A stretch of DNA of 41,808 nt. It comes from an uncultured Bacteroidales bacterium. Lineage in GTDB: Bacteria; Bacteroidota; Bacteroidia; Bacteroidales; UBA1715. Both the position numbers and the translations under genes were made by a program. This document shows, piece after piece, positions 19,000 through 28,452 of this stretch. The stretch covers positions 1 to 41,808 of the forward strand of contig CALAUG010000026.1 of assembly GCA_937892155.1 (NCBI GenBank). Direction: 5' to 3'. Within the stretch, counting starts at the first letter, position 1. Every line of letters begins with the position of its first letter. The notes below the pieces were generated by a model. The model made no database searches and was not told the origin of the DNA. It saw only the letters and a program-made list of their open reading frames with translations.

Positions 19000-19812
19000 T
19001 TATTTCTGAGAATAGAACGTTGCTTTTCCGTTAAACACAATAAGAACAGAATCAACGGAATAAGCATAAAATCTACCGAGTGCACCACCAATTAAATTCG
19101 ATTTGGGGTTGTCTGGAGCAGAAAACAATCCAGAGCTGGAATTAGACGACGCCAATGTATTATAAAAATCGTAAGCACCTTTATCTATTGATTCCAGATA
19201 GAGTTTTGCCGTATCAGTTTCCTTAAATTCGTCAACATACGTTGCAATACGAATCTGCTGTCCATCAAACAAATCATCGCAGGTTACATTTGAAGAAGAC
19301 AACGTATCATTCACATAATAACGCAGTTTATAATAATTATGAGTTCCTTTAGGATCGGTAATATAGGCGAACAGATCATATAATTTCGCCAAAGAATCCT
19401 CTGGCGTATACCAATTCGAAAATTCAGAATAGTCTACAGTTACGCTATCCCACAATATAGGTTTCGGCATATACGATTCTGCTGTAATGCTGTCAGAATC
19501 AATGACCACAGACAATATATATTTTGTTTCTATCGGGAAATTGTGTTTAATAGAATAAAAACCTACAGAATCTTCGGTGAGTGTATAAGAATTTTCGTTG
19601 TACGAAATTGTTACCGTGGCACCCGAAATGTATGGAACGTGGGATGGATTCAAATAACTCATGGTTTTTGAGAGAATCACGACCGCATTCTCTTGGGTTA
19701 GCGTAGCCTCTACCACGTATTTAGGATCAGCGGTGTTCAAATCAACATCTATAACTTCTGTACACGAATAACAGAAAAACCAAAGAAATACTATGTAAAA
19801 AAACTTTTTCAC
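19000..19812 (-). CDS. DUF4249 lipoprotein
   Basis: A 270-aa lipoprotein: the signal peptide ends at the lipobox CYSC and Cys16-17 is the predicted lipidated residue. The mature part opens with EVIDVDLNTADPKYVVEATL, the usual start of DUF4249 proteins, which are found after TonB-dependent receptors in Bacteroidota. It probably sits at the outer membrane as a partner of the receptor encoded 2 bp upstream. The transported substrate is not evident. Length is somewhat below many DUF4249 members, but the frame is intact. Confidence 0.85.
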   Translation of the reverse strand: MKKFFYIVFLWFFCYSCTEVIDVDLNTADPKYVVEATLTQENAVVILSKTMSYLNPSHVPYISGATVTISYNENSYTLTEDSVGFYSIKHNFPIETKYILSVVIDSDSITAESYMPKPILWDSVTVDYSEFSNWYTPEDSLAKLYDLFAYITDPKGTHNYYKLRYYVNDTLSSSNVTCDDLFDGQQIRIATYVDEFKETDTAKLYLESIDKGAYDFYNTLASSNSSSGLFSAPDNPKSNLIGGALGRFYAYSVDSVLIVFNGKATFYSQK

Positions 19813-19814
19813 GT

Positions 19815-22124
19815 CTAAAATCTAAAATCCCACGAAACTGATGGTATAATTGGAAACAATGTAACTTTTACAGCCTGCATCACATCTGGATTATCCTCGT
19901 CAACTTGCTCAAAATAAACCATATACGGATTTTTCCGATTATACACGTTATAAATTGAGAACGACCAAGACGACTCAAATCTGTCAGTTTTTTTATTTGT
20001 ACGCGTCGCACCCAAGTCCATTCTGTGATATGCTGGCATTCTGTATCCATTACGTTCTGTATAGTACGACACGTATTCTCCGTCAACAAGATATTTTCCA
20101 GAAGGGAAGGTAACCGCATCGCCCGTTGAATATACCCACGAGGCAGAAAACTGCCATTTGTCTGATAATTTATACATAACAACGACTGAAACATCGTGAA
20201 TTCTGTCGTAACGCAATGGGAACCAGTTTCCTGAATTTATTTCTTTAAACTGTTTTTCCGATTTCGACAACGTATATGAAACCCATCCGGTCCAATCGCC
20301 ATAATTCTTTTTCGCAAACAATTCAATTCCGTACGAACGACTGTGTCCATACAACAAAAATGATTCAAGGTTCGCGTTAAGGAATAAATTCGTACCATTC
20401 TCGTAATCAATTTGATTACGCATTCGTTTCCAATAAACTTCAACAGATGTTTCGAACATATTGTCCATAAAATTGCGGAAATAACCAGCCGACACTTGTG
20501 AACAGGTCTGAGGTTTTACTTTATTTGTACTTGGCATCCAATAATCTATAGGCAAACTCGCCGTTGAACTTTGTACCAAATGCATAAATTGACACGTTCT
20601 CGTATATGCCGCCTTTATAGAACTTTCTCCATTAATTCTAAACGTAAGACTCACGCGAGGTTCCAAATTCGGATAATAATCAATCAATTCGCCACGTGAA
20701 TACAGGGTACTATCAATCACATTGTGATTGTCATCGTATTCAAATTGCGTTGCACGACCAACCAGCATAAAATTTGAGAATCGAATACCATATTGCAGTT
20801 TTACCACATCGCGTATTGTTTGTAAATTATCTACATATACATTGGCATCAAAAGCCGTTTTTTTCTGCAAATCTATCGGTTTCTCCAACATAGACGTTGT
20901 GAGATGTCCAGGATCAAACCGATGAAGAGCGACATTACCACCATAATGAACTGTGCTATTGGAAAAGCGATACTCACAATCCTGTTTTAAATTCAAATCG
21001 GTAACGCCTGTTAACAATTCCGCATCGGCAATTTCCAAATTCAAAAATGTATTTGCGCTATAACGACTGAAAATCAGTGATGTAGTATTTTTCACTTTAT
21101 CTTTAGGCAAATGTATCCACGAGAATGTGGCTGTGGCATTCCCGCCATCAGTGCCTAACATATCTTTAAATTTGAACATATCGCGGCCAATATATCCAGA
21201 CAAAGTGAGTTTGTTTTTTTCATTGATTACGTCGGTTACTTTATAATTGACATCGTAGAAATACAATTTAGTTTGATGCAACGAAGTGTCGCAAGCCAAC
21301 TTCAGGAACAAATCGGCGTACGTTCTCCGTCCAGCGACCAGAAATGAACTTTTACCTTTTTGAATCGGACCATCAACTTCAAATCTCGATGAAATCAAGC
21401 CAACGCCACCCTGACCGTGATAAGATTCCATCCCCCCCTCACGCATAGAAACGTCGAGTACCGAAGACAATCGGCCACCATATTCCGCCGACATACTGCC
21501 TTTATACAGCTGAGCATCTTGAATTGCGTCACCATTGAATACCGAAAACATTCCCATCATGTGTGAAGCATTGAAAATTGGCGCATCGTCAAGTAAAATC
21601 AAATTTTGATCGGCTCCACCGCCACGAACATAATAACCACTTCCACCCTCGCCTGCACTTTTCACCCCAGGCATGAGCTGCAAAGTTTTCAGAACGTCAT
21701 TTTCGCCGAACAAAACGGGAACCATTTTTATTTCCTGCATACTTAATGTCTGCACACCTACTTGTGTTGAAGAAATATTATAGTCACGTGCTTGGGCCGT
21801 AACAACAACATTATCAATCTTTACCGCATCGGGAGTGAGACGAACATTTTTTTTTGTCGTCTCCAATATTTGCATATCAATAACCTGCGTTTTATATCCC
21901 AAGTATGAATATTCTATTTTATACGTTCCTTTAACTACGTCAAAAGCATAATATCCTTTTTCGTTGGTAAACGTTCCGTTGGACGTTCCTACAACGGCAA
22001 CAGAAGCACCAACCAGCGGTTCTCCCGAAGTACCGTCCTTCACAACGCCACTCAACATTACTTTTTGAGCCATTGAGAACAATGACAACAATAAAGCGCA
22101 TACTATAGAAAGCGTCTGTTTCAT
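19815..22124 (-). CDS. TonB-dependent outer membrane receptor with carboxypeptidase-like domain
   Basis: A 769-aa SusC-like receptor. A signal peptide ending at SMAQ is followed by a carboxypeptidase regulatory-like domain (about residues 22-105, with the GEPLVGASVAVVGT signature), a plug domain (VLKTLQLMPGVKSAGEGG and later YYVRGGGADQNLILLDD), and a 22-strand barrel ending in VSWDFRF with a terminal Phe. The true ATG is at 22122-22124; one codon further upstream is TTG. It overlaps the methyltransferase stop as TGATG, so translation is likely coupled. With the DUF4249 lipoprotein it forms an uptake pair of unknown substrate. Confidence 0.93.
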   Translation of the reverse strand: MKQTLSIVCALLLSLFSMAQKVMLSGVVKDGTSGEPLVGASVAVVGTSNGTFTNEKGYYAFDVVKGTYKIEYSYLGYKTQVIDMQILETTKKNVRLTPDAVKIDNVVVTAQARDYNISSTQVGVQTLSMQEIKMVPVLFGENDVLKTLQLMPGVKSAGEGGSGYYVRGGGADQNLILLDDAPIFNASHMMGMFSVFNGDAIQDAQLYKGSMSAEYGGRLSSVLDVSMREGGMESYHGQGGVGLISSRFEVDGPIQKGKSSFLVAGRRTYADLFLKLACDTSLHQTKLYFYDVNYKVTDVINEKNKLTLSGYIGRDMFKFKDMLGTDGGNATATFSWIHLPKDKVKNTTSLIFSRYSANTFLNLEIADAELLTGVTDLNLKQDCEYRFSNSTVHYGGNVALHRFDPGHLTTSMLEKPIDLQKKTAFDANVYVDNLQTIRDVVKLQYGIRFSNFMLVGRATQFEYDDNHNVIDSTLYSRGELIDYYPNLEPRVSLTFRINGESSIKAAYTRTCQFMHLVQSSTASLPIDYWMPSTNKVKPQTCSQVSAGYFRNFMDNMFETSVEVYWKRMRNQIDYENGTNLFLNANLESFLLYGHSRSYGIELFAKKNYGDWTGWVSYTLSKSEKQFKEINSGNWFPLRYDRIHDVSVVVMYKLSDKWQFSASWVYSTGDAVTFPSGKYLVDGEYVSYYTERNGYRMPAYHRMDLGATRTNKKTDRFESSWSFSIYNVYNRKNPYMVYFEQVDEDNPDVMQAVKVTLFPIIPSVSWDFRF

Positions 22125-22912
22125 CAATATCGAATCACAAAATCTTGTTTTACAATACCTTCACGGAAAAACACCAAGCCTTGTTTGCACAAATCAATAC
22201 TAACAGCCACACGTTTATCGGCAATAATAGTATTCCATGCATCGCGCATTCCTTCGCTCCACGAAATGTCGTCGAAAATCAAGATGGTATTTGCGGAACA
22301 ATACGGATAGATTTGCTCAAAATAACGCAATGTAGCTTCTTTCGTATGATTGCCGTCAATAAACGCAAAGTCAACTTGTTGTAATTTTTCCAAAGATTGG
22401 GACAATGTGTCGTTGAAATTTCCAACAACAATTTCAACCTGTTCCGTTCCACAAGCTTTCATAGTCTCGCGAGCTATTCCAGCTATCGTTTCGGAACCTT
22501 CAAGAGAAATGAATTTCGCATTGTTTGCCCCCATTGCAAGATATGCCGTGCTAATTCCCAACGAAGTTCCCAATTCCAAAATGGTTGTCGGTTTGTAGCG
22601 ATTCACCAAATTATACAGCAACTTCGCATATTTTCCTTTCGACAGACTCGTTCTCGCTACATAATTGATTGTCCGAATATTAGACGAATTTTGCTTTGAA
22701 CCTGCGCCAAAATCCTGAATGACTATTTCCGACGTATTTTTCAATAACTCCTTTCGACGTTTTTCTATGCATGCAAACGTTTTTTTGTCGTTTTTAGCAC
22801 GTAAAACCGAACAAATAAAATCATATACAAACGGAGAATGAATGCGGTGTCCGAATTTATGCCCAGATGTACAATAATAATGGAGTGTATTTTTTATAAG
22901 AAACGTATTCAT
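22124..22912 (-). CDS. Class I SAM-dependent methyltransferase
   Basis: A 262-aa cytoplasmic protein with the Rossmann methyltransferase motif I ILELGTSLGISTAYLA (near residues 112-127), an acidic residue at FISLEGSE, and DFAFIDGNHTKEATL further on, as in O-methyltransferase-like (Methyltransf_24) proteins. An N-terminal stretch of about 60 residues (HKFGHRIHSPFVYDFI) is a Bacteroidota-specific extension. The substrate is unknown. It overlaps the upstream small lipoprotein gene by ATGA and the receptor gene by TGATG. Confidence 0.85.
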   Translation of the reverse strand: MNTFLIKNTLHYYCTSGHKFGHRIHSPFVYDFICSVLRAKNDKKTFACIEKRRKELLKNTSEIVIQDFGAGSKQNSSNIRTINYVARTSLSKGKYAKLLYNLVNRYKPTTILELGTSLGISTAYLAMGANNAKFISLEGSETIAGIARETMKACGTEQVEIVVGNFNDTLSQSLEKLQQVDFAFIDGNHTKEATLRYFEQIYPYCSANTILIFDDISWSEGMRDAWNTIIADKRVAVSIDLCKQGLVFFREGIVKQDFVIRY

Positions 22913-23091
22913 ATTTCCGCCGTTTCAGAATCTTGATAATATAAATACGAATGACAGTTACAGTCGTGCTTTATGTACTTGTATCTTTTTTTTGCAATTT
23001 TGGATGCTTTTTGAGCATTTGTCAATTCTCTACACGATGTTCCTATAAACAGCGCAAAAAAAACAATTACTATCAAACGAAATTTTGACAT
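22909..23091 (-). CDS. Small lipoprotein, 60 aa
   Basis: A very short lipoprotein. The signal peptide MSKFRLIVIVFFALFIGTSC ends in a lipobox with Cys20, leaving about 40 mature residues that are basic first (KIAKKRYKYIKHDCNC) and end in an acidic tail. Two Cys close together (CNC) could form a disulfide or bind metal. It sits between an aminopeptidase gene (12 bp gap) and a methyltransferase gene (4-bp overlap), which argues that it is real. Function unknown. Confidence 0.75.
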   Translation of the reverse strand: MSKFRLIVIVFFALFIGTSCRELTNAQKASKIAKKRYKYIKHDCNCHSYLYYQDSETAEI

Positions 23092-23103
23092 ATAGCAGAG
23101 TTA

Positions 23104-24525
23104 TTATCTAACCATTTTTTTCAAATACGTATAAAGCAAACGAACACCAAATCCAGTAGCACCCACACCTTTGTACGACCACTTTGATTTGAAATATGCG
23201 GAACCTGCAATATCCAAGTGAATCCAAGGATATGAAATAAATTGTTGCAGGAATTTAGCTGCGGCAACAGCCCCTCCATATTGTCCGCCAGTATTTTTCA
23301 TATCAGCCATATGCGAAGAAATCAACTCATCGTAATATGACCACAACGGAAATCTAACAAGCGGTTCCCAAACTTGAAAACTTGTTTTTTCCAACGTTTC
23401 GCAATCTGTCTGTTTTGCTGTGCTGAAATACACTGCCGCATGTTCGCCAACAGCTTGATTTGCCGCACCGGTAAGAGTTGCAATATCAATCGTAAGTTTT
23501 GGATTTAACGACGATGCATAACTTAACGCATCAGCCAAAATCAATCGGCCTTCGGCATCGGCGTTCAATATTTCCACGGTTTTGCCATTATGCATGGTAA
23601 TAATGTCACCGAGCGCCATGGCATTTTCACCCGGACGATTGTCTGTCAACGGAATCAATGCTTCTACGTGCAAAGGCAAATTCATTTCGGCAACAATTTT
23701 CATTGTTCCCAAAACTGTTGCAGCTCCACTCATATCCGATTTCATTGTTTCCATATACTGGTTCGGTTTGAGGCTCAAGCCACCAGCATCGAACACGATT
23801 CCTTTCCCAACCAACACAATCGGTTGAGATTCGTCTTTTTTCGGATTCCAAACAATATGAACAAAACGAGGCGGCAATGTGCTTCCACGATTCACAGCGA
23901 GCAACCCACCCATTTTTTCTTGTTCTATCCAATTTTTGTCACGAACAAAAACTTGAACATCGCAACCTTTGAGAACCTCAACGGCTTGTTCCGCAAAATA
24001 TTCTGCCGTGCAGATATTATTTGGCTCGTTTATTAAATTCTTTGTAGTAAAGACACCTTTCAAAATTGTATTTAATTCCGCAACATCGCCACAATCCTGA
24101 CCACAACAAACTATTTTCTCAAAAGAAAACCCTTTTAATTTTTCGGAATATTTTCCAAAACTATATTGGCTCAACGAAAAACCTTCGAGAAACGGATAGG
24201 CAATTTCCGGACGGCAATACACATTTTTTATCACCACTTCCGATTGCCTGCCACTCTTAGCCGCGTTGAACACATCGCAGCCCAATTTCCGCAATTTGTC
24301 GCAATATTCAGCATCGTCATCGTTTTTCAGCACAACGATATACGAAACACGCTCAACTGTTTCCACCCACAAATAATTCGACGAAAATTGCTGAGCTTTT
24401 GCAGCAACCAACTGCTGTTCAAAATCCGACAAATTGCATTTCGAAGCATCGTCGATTGAATTAACCAAAAATATACGCGTCTTGTATTTTTCTGCAGACA
24501 CCGCAGAATCGAAAATAATTTCCAT
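23104..24525 (-). CDS. pepA: M17 leucyl aminopeptidase
   Basis: A 473-aa cytoplasmic aminopeptidase that removes N-terminal residues from peptides. The two-metal site is complete: Lys241 and Asp246 in GKGIVFDAGG, Lys253 in SLKP, Asp264 in MKSDMSG, and Asp323, Glu325 and Arg327 in the signature NADAEGRL. The N-terminal macro-like domain is shorter and more diverged, as usual. It heads the five-gene operon pepA, lipoprotein, methyltransferase, TonB receptor, DUF4249. The link between an aminopeptidase and the uptake pair suggests, but does not prove, peptide use. Confidence 0.95.
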   Translation of the reverse strand: MEIIFDSAVSAEKYKTRIFLVNSIDDASKCNLSDFEQQLVAAKAQQFSSNYLWVETVERVSYIVVLKNDDDAEYCDKLRKLGCDVFNAAKSGRQSEVVIKNVYCRPEIAYPFLEGFSLSQYSFGKYSEKLKGFSFEKIVCCGQDCGDVAELNTILKGVFTTKNLINEPNNICTAEYFAEQAVEVLKGCDVQVFVRDKNWIEQEKMGGLLAVNRGSTLPPRFVHIVWNPKKDESQPIVLVGKGIVFDAGGLSLKPNQYMETMKSDMSGAATVLGTMKIVAEMNLPLHVEALIPLTDNRPGENAMALGDIITMHNGKTVEILNADAEGRLILADALSYASSLNPKLTIDIATLTGAANQAVGEHAAVYFSTAKQTDCETLEKTSFQVWEPLVRFPLWSYYDELISSHMADMKNTGGQYGGAVAAAKFLQQFISYPWIHLDIAGSAYFKSKWSYKGVGATGFGVRLLYTYLKKMVR

Positions 24526-24643
24526 AAATTGATTTTACAAATTCAACAAGGTAAAAGTACATTTTTTTTAGTAAAGAAAAGTTTTACCTTCCCCAAAAAA
24601 CCGACAATTAAAATTTGACAAACGATAACTTTTTCACCAGCAC

Positions 24644-24676
24644 TTAGTGTCAATTATACAATATTTAATATCTTTG
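24644..24676 (+). promoter_or_regulatory. Promoter of the GH31 gene
   Basis: TATCTTTG at 24669-24676 matches TAnnTTTG; a TTAG at 24644-24647 lies 21 bp upstream as a weak -33 box. The predicted start is about 20 bp before the ATG. Confidence 0.6.
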
Positions 24677-24702
24677 ATACAAATTGAGAAATTCAAATAA
24701 AT

Positions 24703-27579
24703 ATGAAACACACTCTTATATTTGCCAGCATTGTTTGTGCAGGCTTTTTTGCTATGACAAGTTGTTCTAAAAATTATGAAAAAACCGAAAATGGCATTAT
24801 CGTTACGACAAACAATGACCAGAAAGTTCGGTTACAAGTCGTTTCTTCCGACATTATCCGCGTAACTGCGACAGTTGACAAAGATTTCTCGGAAAAAGAA
24901 AGTCTTATTGTACTTCCACAATCAAAGTTTTCAGACTGGAATGTCGATGAAAATGATGGAATTATCACCGTTTCAACACCATCAATTTCTGCGTTTGTAA
25001 ACGCCGAAACAGGAATCGTAACATTTAAGGATGCTCAAGGGAATGTACTTTTACAAGAAGCTGAAAACGGAAAATCGTTTCAACACGTCGACGAATTTCC
25101 TTGGTTGGAACACGGCAATCAAGATGTTCACGAACATTGCGTTGCAAAAGATTGCAAAGATTCCTATTATCGTGTAAGTGATATGTTTGAATCACCCGAC
25201 GACGAAGCGTTCTATGGTTTGGGCGGTCACCAGCACGGATATATGAACTACAAAGGTAAAGACGTGGAACTTGCCCAACACAACATGGTTCCATGTATTC
25301 CATTCCTTTACTCGAGCAAAAATTATGGTATTCTTTGGGACAACTACTCTATCACTCGATTTGGAGATACTCGTGAATATCAACAGATTACAGATTTAAA
25401 ACTATACGACAAAAACGGCAACGAAGGCGGGTTGACTGCAACGTATGCTATTAAAGGAAATGTGGTTCGTGAACAAGTTGAAAACAAGATTGACTATGCT
25501 TTTCTTGCCACCGACGGAACCCGCAGCAATATTACAGACTCAACCATTTTGAAAGTTGTTACCGACCATAACGGAACTATCACATGGGAAGGTCAAATTG
25601 CATCGGACGAGGCTGGTCTTCACAAATTTTTGCTGTATGGTTCAAGCTATTTCAAACTTTGGATTGATGGACAATTAATTATGGACAAATGGCGCCAGAA
25701 TTGGAATCCTTGGTCTAATCCTTTCTCAGTTGCAATGAATGCAAACGAAAAACATTCTATAAAAATTGAATGGAACACCAACTGGGGATTTTTAGGTGTA
25801 ACCCACCTTTCGCCAAATCCAAATCAAGAAAAACTGACACTTTCATCCGAAGCTGCTGACGAAATTGACTACTATTTCGTATATGGCGAAAATGCCGACA
25901 AAGTAATTGCTGGTTATCGTCAATTAACTGGAAAATCGCCAATCGTTCCCAAATGGGCAATGGGATTTTGGCAAAGTCGTCAACGCTACACAACACAAGA
26001 CGAAATTTTAAGCACAGTTAAAACATTCCGAGAAAATCATATTCCTCTCGACAACATTGTACTTGATTGGCACTATTGGCCAACAGATGGATGGGGCACT
26101 CAAACATTTGATTCTGTTCGGTTTGCCAATCCCAAAGCAATGGTCGATTCGCTGCACAACGGCTACAATGCACACATTATGATTTCAGTTTGGCCTAAAT
26201 TCTACGAACGTACCGACAACTACAAAAAAATGGTTGAAAAAGGCTACATAATGACTCACAATGTTGATATGAAACGTAAAGACTGGGTTGCCGAAGGTTT
26301 CTTGAATGGTTGGTACGATGTGTATAATCCTGGGGCACGCGATATGTTTTGGGAAACGGTCAAAGGAATTTACGATTTAGGATTTGACGCTTGGTGGTTG
26401 GATGCCACGGAACCAGATATGCACTCAAACATTTCGGTTGCCGACCGCAAATGCGACTTAACACCCAATAGTATGGGCAACGGCGAACGTATGTTCAATC
26501 CATACGCGACATATCAAGCAAAAGGAATTTACGAAAATCAACGTAAGGAAACCGACCAAAAACGTGTATTTATTCTCACCCGTTCTGCTTTTGCAGGTTT
26601 ACAAACATACGGTGCTGCAAACTGGAGTGGCGATATTGTTGCCCGTTGGAGCGACTTACGTGACCAAGTAGGCCATGGTGTAAATTTTTCTATGGCTGGT
26701 GCACCATATTGGACAATGGATATTGGTGGATTTTCTGTAGAAGATCGTTACAATAATGGAAAAATGACAGCAGAAAACGAACAAGAATGGAAAGAATTGG
26801 AAACCCGGTGGTATCAATTCGGAACATTCTGCCCATTGTATCGTTCCCACGGCGAATATCCATACCGAGAAGTATTCAACATTGCAGGTAAAGACGAACC
26901 AACATACAAGTCAATTCTATTCTACAATCAATTGCGCTATCGTTTAATGCCATATATTTATTCATTGGCAGGAATGACATATCACAACGATTACACGATT
27001 ATGCGTGGTTTGGTAATGGATTTCAAAAACGATAGCAAAGCATTGAACATTAAAGACCAATATATGTTTGGTCCAGCATTGATGATTTGTCCTGTCTCGG
27101 AATACAAAGCTCGCACGAGAGCTGTTTATTTACCTCAGTGTGCAGGTTGGTACGATTTTAACACAAATAAATTCTACAATGGCGGACAAGAAATTGTTGC
27201 CGATGCGCCATACGAAAGAATTCCTGTATTTGTAAAAGCAGGTTCAATTATTCCAACGGGAAAACAAATGGAATACACGAATCAATATCCTGATGACGAA
27301 TTAACTATCTACGTTTATGCCGGCGCCGATGGGGAATTCAATCTCTATTCTGATGAAGGCACAAACTACAACTACGAAAAAGGGGAATTTGCCATTGTTC
27401 CAATGACATACAACGATGCGGAAAAGACATTCACCATCGGCAAACGACAAGGTTCATACAAGGGAATGGTCCAAACACAGAAAATCACCATTGTGCTTAA
27501 CGACCAATCGGGCATGGGACAAGCAAAAGGACAAGCTGTTGAATACAACGGAGAAGAGATTTCCGTGAAGTTGAAATAA
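24703..27579 (+). CDS. GH31 alpha-xylosidase/alpha-glucosidase lipoprotein with PA14 insert
   Basis: A 958-aa surface or periplasmic lipoprotein (lipobox MTSC, Cys21). The GH31 catalytic barrel carries the nucleophile in WWLDATEPDM (Asp567) and the acid/base in WSGDI (Asp644). A PA14-like domain is inserted at about residues 265-375 (GLHKFLLYGSSYFKLWIDGQ). A PA14 insert is the architecture of xyloglucan alpha-xylosidases such as Cellvibrio Xyl31A and Bacteroides ovatus BoGH31A, so release of xylose from xyloglucan oligosaccharides is the best guess. The C-terminus has the DUF5110-type beta domain. It is a single-gene unit between its own promoter and a bidirectional terminator. Confidence 0.92.
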   Translation: MKHTLIFASIVCAGFFAMTSCSKNYEKTENGIIVTTNNDQKVRLQVVSSDIIRVTATVDKDFSEKESLIVLPQSKFSDWNVDENDGIITVSTPSISAFVNAETGIVTFKDAQGNVLLQEAENGKSFQHVDEFPWLEHGNQDVHEHCVAKDCKDSYYRVSDMFESPDDEAFYGLGGHQHGYMNYKGKDVELAQHNMVPCIPFLYSSKNYGILWDNYSITRFGDTREYQQITDLKLYDKNGNEGGLTATYAIKGNVVREQVENKIDYAFLATDGTRSNITDSTILKVVTDHNGTITWEGQIASDEAGLHKFLLYGSSYFKLWIDGQLIMDKWRQNWNPWSNPFSVAMNANEKHSIKIEWNTNWGFLGVTHLSPNPNQEKLTLSSEAADEIDYYFVYGENADKVIAGYRQLTGKSPIVPKWAMGFWQSRQRYTTQDEILSTVKTFRENHIPLDNIVLDWHYWPTDGWGTQTFDSVRFANPKAMVDSLHNGYNAHIMISVWPKFYERTDNYKKMVEKGYIMTHNVDMKRKDWVAEGFLNGWYDVYNPGARDMFWETVKGIYDLGFDAWWLDATEPDMHSNISVADRKCDLTPNSMGNGERMFNPYATYQAKGIYENQRKETDQKRVFILTRSAFAGLQTYGAANWSGDIVARWSDLRDQVGHGVNFSMAGAPYWTMDIGGFSVEDRYNNGKMTAENEQEWKELETRWYQFGTFCPLYRSHGEYPYREVFNIAGKDEPTYKSILFYNQLRYRLMPYIYSLAGMTYHNDYTIMRGLVMDFKNDSKALNIKDQYMFGPALMICPVSEYKARTRAVYLPQCAGWYDFNTNKFYNGGQEIVADAPYERIPVFVKAGSIIPTGKQMEYTNQYPDDELTIYVYAGADGEFNLYSDEGTNYNYEKGEFAIVPMTYNDAEKTFTIGKRQGSYKGMVQTQKITIVLNDQSGMGQAKGQAVEYNGEEISVKLK

Positions 27580-27625
27580 GTAAGGAGGCAAAATAAGATT
27601 CTGGAACAGAAGATTTAAACTCGTA

Positions 27626-27658
27626 CTAAAAATCACAACTCCGCCGGCGTTGTGATTT
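27626..27658. terminator. Bidirectional terminator between GH31 and histidine phosphatase genes
   Basis: Arms AATCACAAC (27631-27639) and GTTGTGATT (27649-27657) pair around a GC-rich loop, flanked by A and T runs on both sides. It serves the convergent ends of both genes and abuts the phosphatase stop codon. Confidence 0.85.
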
Positions 27659-28434
27659 TACCACCAGTCACTATAATCACCTTTATCTGTATTGAAGCCT
27701 GATGACAAGTTCGTTACAGGATATACTTCCCATGACTTGTCTGGGTGGACAATTACAGCTATACCAGTTAGATAATTAATCCAGTTGGGAGATACAAAAT
27801 TGACAGCATGATTCGTGGCCCATTCTGTTAAAATAAGTGTTGTGAAATCGTGAGATGTGAACCACGAGAATGTATATCCCTCAGAAGTTTCACAAAGCAT
27901 ATTTATCATGCGAATAGCTTTCTCGTTTGCTTCTTCAACGTTATTTTCGTAGTATGTTGCCATATATGGCCATTTTGTATTTTCTGAGAAATAATTACTA
28001 GTGATACAATCTATTGGTGCATGAACTCCACTTGTATCAGCTGGATTGGAATCTCCACGACCATTTGCAATATAGTAACTAGTTTGTTTACATCTTGGAT
28101 AAGCTGTTGATCCATAATAGGCATCATCTTTACCAGCAAGACCTCCGTTGAATTTTTTTCCAGCCTCTATAGTCCATTCAATGCCTTCTTCTGTTAATTT
28201 ACTTCCGAAAGATGGGTCATCGTTGCGTTTTGAGTGGCGACAAACAAAGATAATTCTATCTTTTTCTCTTAAACCTTTATAAACAGTAGCTGCATCATTA
28301 AATGAACTCAAGGAGAATGAATAGGTATTATTCTTTGCTCGAGAATATTGATCTGGTGTATTATCTTCTTTAGAACAACCAACAACCATTGCGCACAACG
28401 ATGCGCCAAGTAAAAAGTAAAGTAATTTTTTCAT
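27658..28434 (-). CDS. Histidine phosphatase superfamily lipoprotein
   Basis: A 258-aa lipoprotein (lipobox VVGC, Cys20). It has the phosphohistidine signature CRHSKR with His67 as the likely nucleophile, and SHD near the end (His195, Asp196) as the second His with an adjacent acid, as in the acid-phosphatase branch. It should cleave a phosphomonoester outside the cytoplasm. The substrate is not evident; phytate or sugar phosphates are possible. It starts 18 bp after the stop of the 401-aa lipoprotein, so the two are co-transcribed. Confidence 0.8.
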   Translation of the reverse strand: MKKLLYFLLGASLCAMVVGCSKEDNTPDQYSRAKNNTYSFSLSSFNDAATVYKGLREKDRIIFVCRHSKRNDDPSFGSKLTEEGIEWTIEAGKKFNGGLAGKDDAYYGSTAYPRCKQTSYYIANGRGDSNPADTSGVHAPIDCITSNYFSENTKWPYMATYYENNVEEANEKAIRMINMLCETSEGYTFSWFTSHDFTTLILTEWATNHAVNFVSPNWINYLTGIAVIVHPDKSWEVYPVTNLSSGFNTDKGDYSDWW

Positions 28435-28452
28435 ATCTAATCCTAAAATAGT

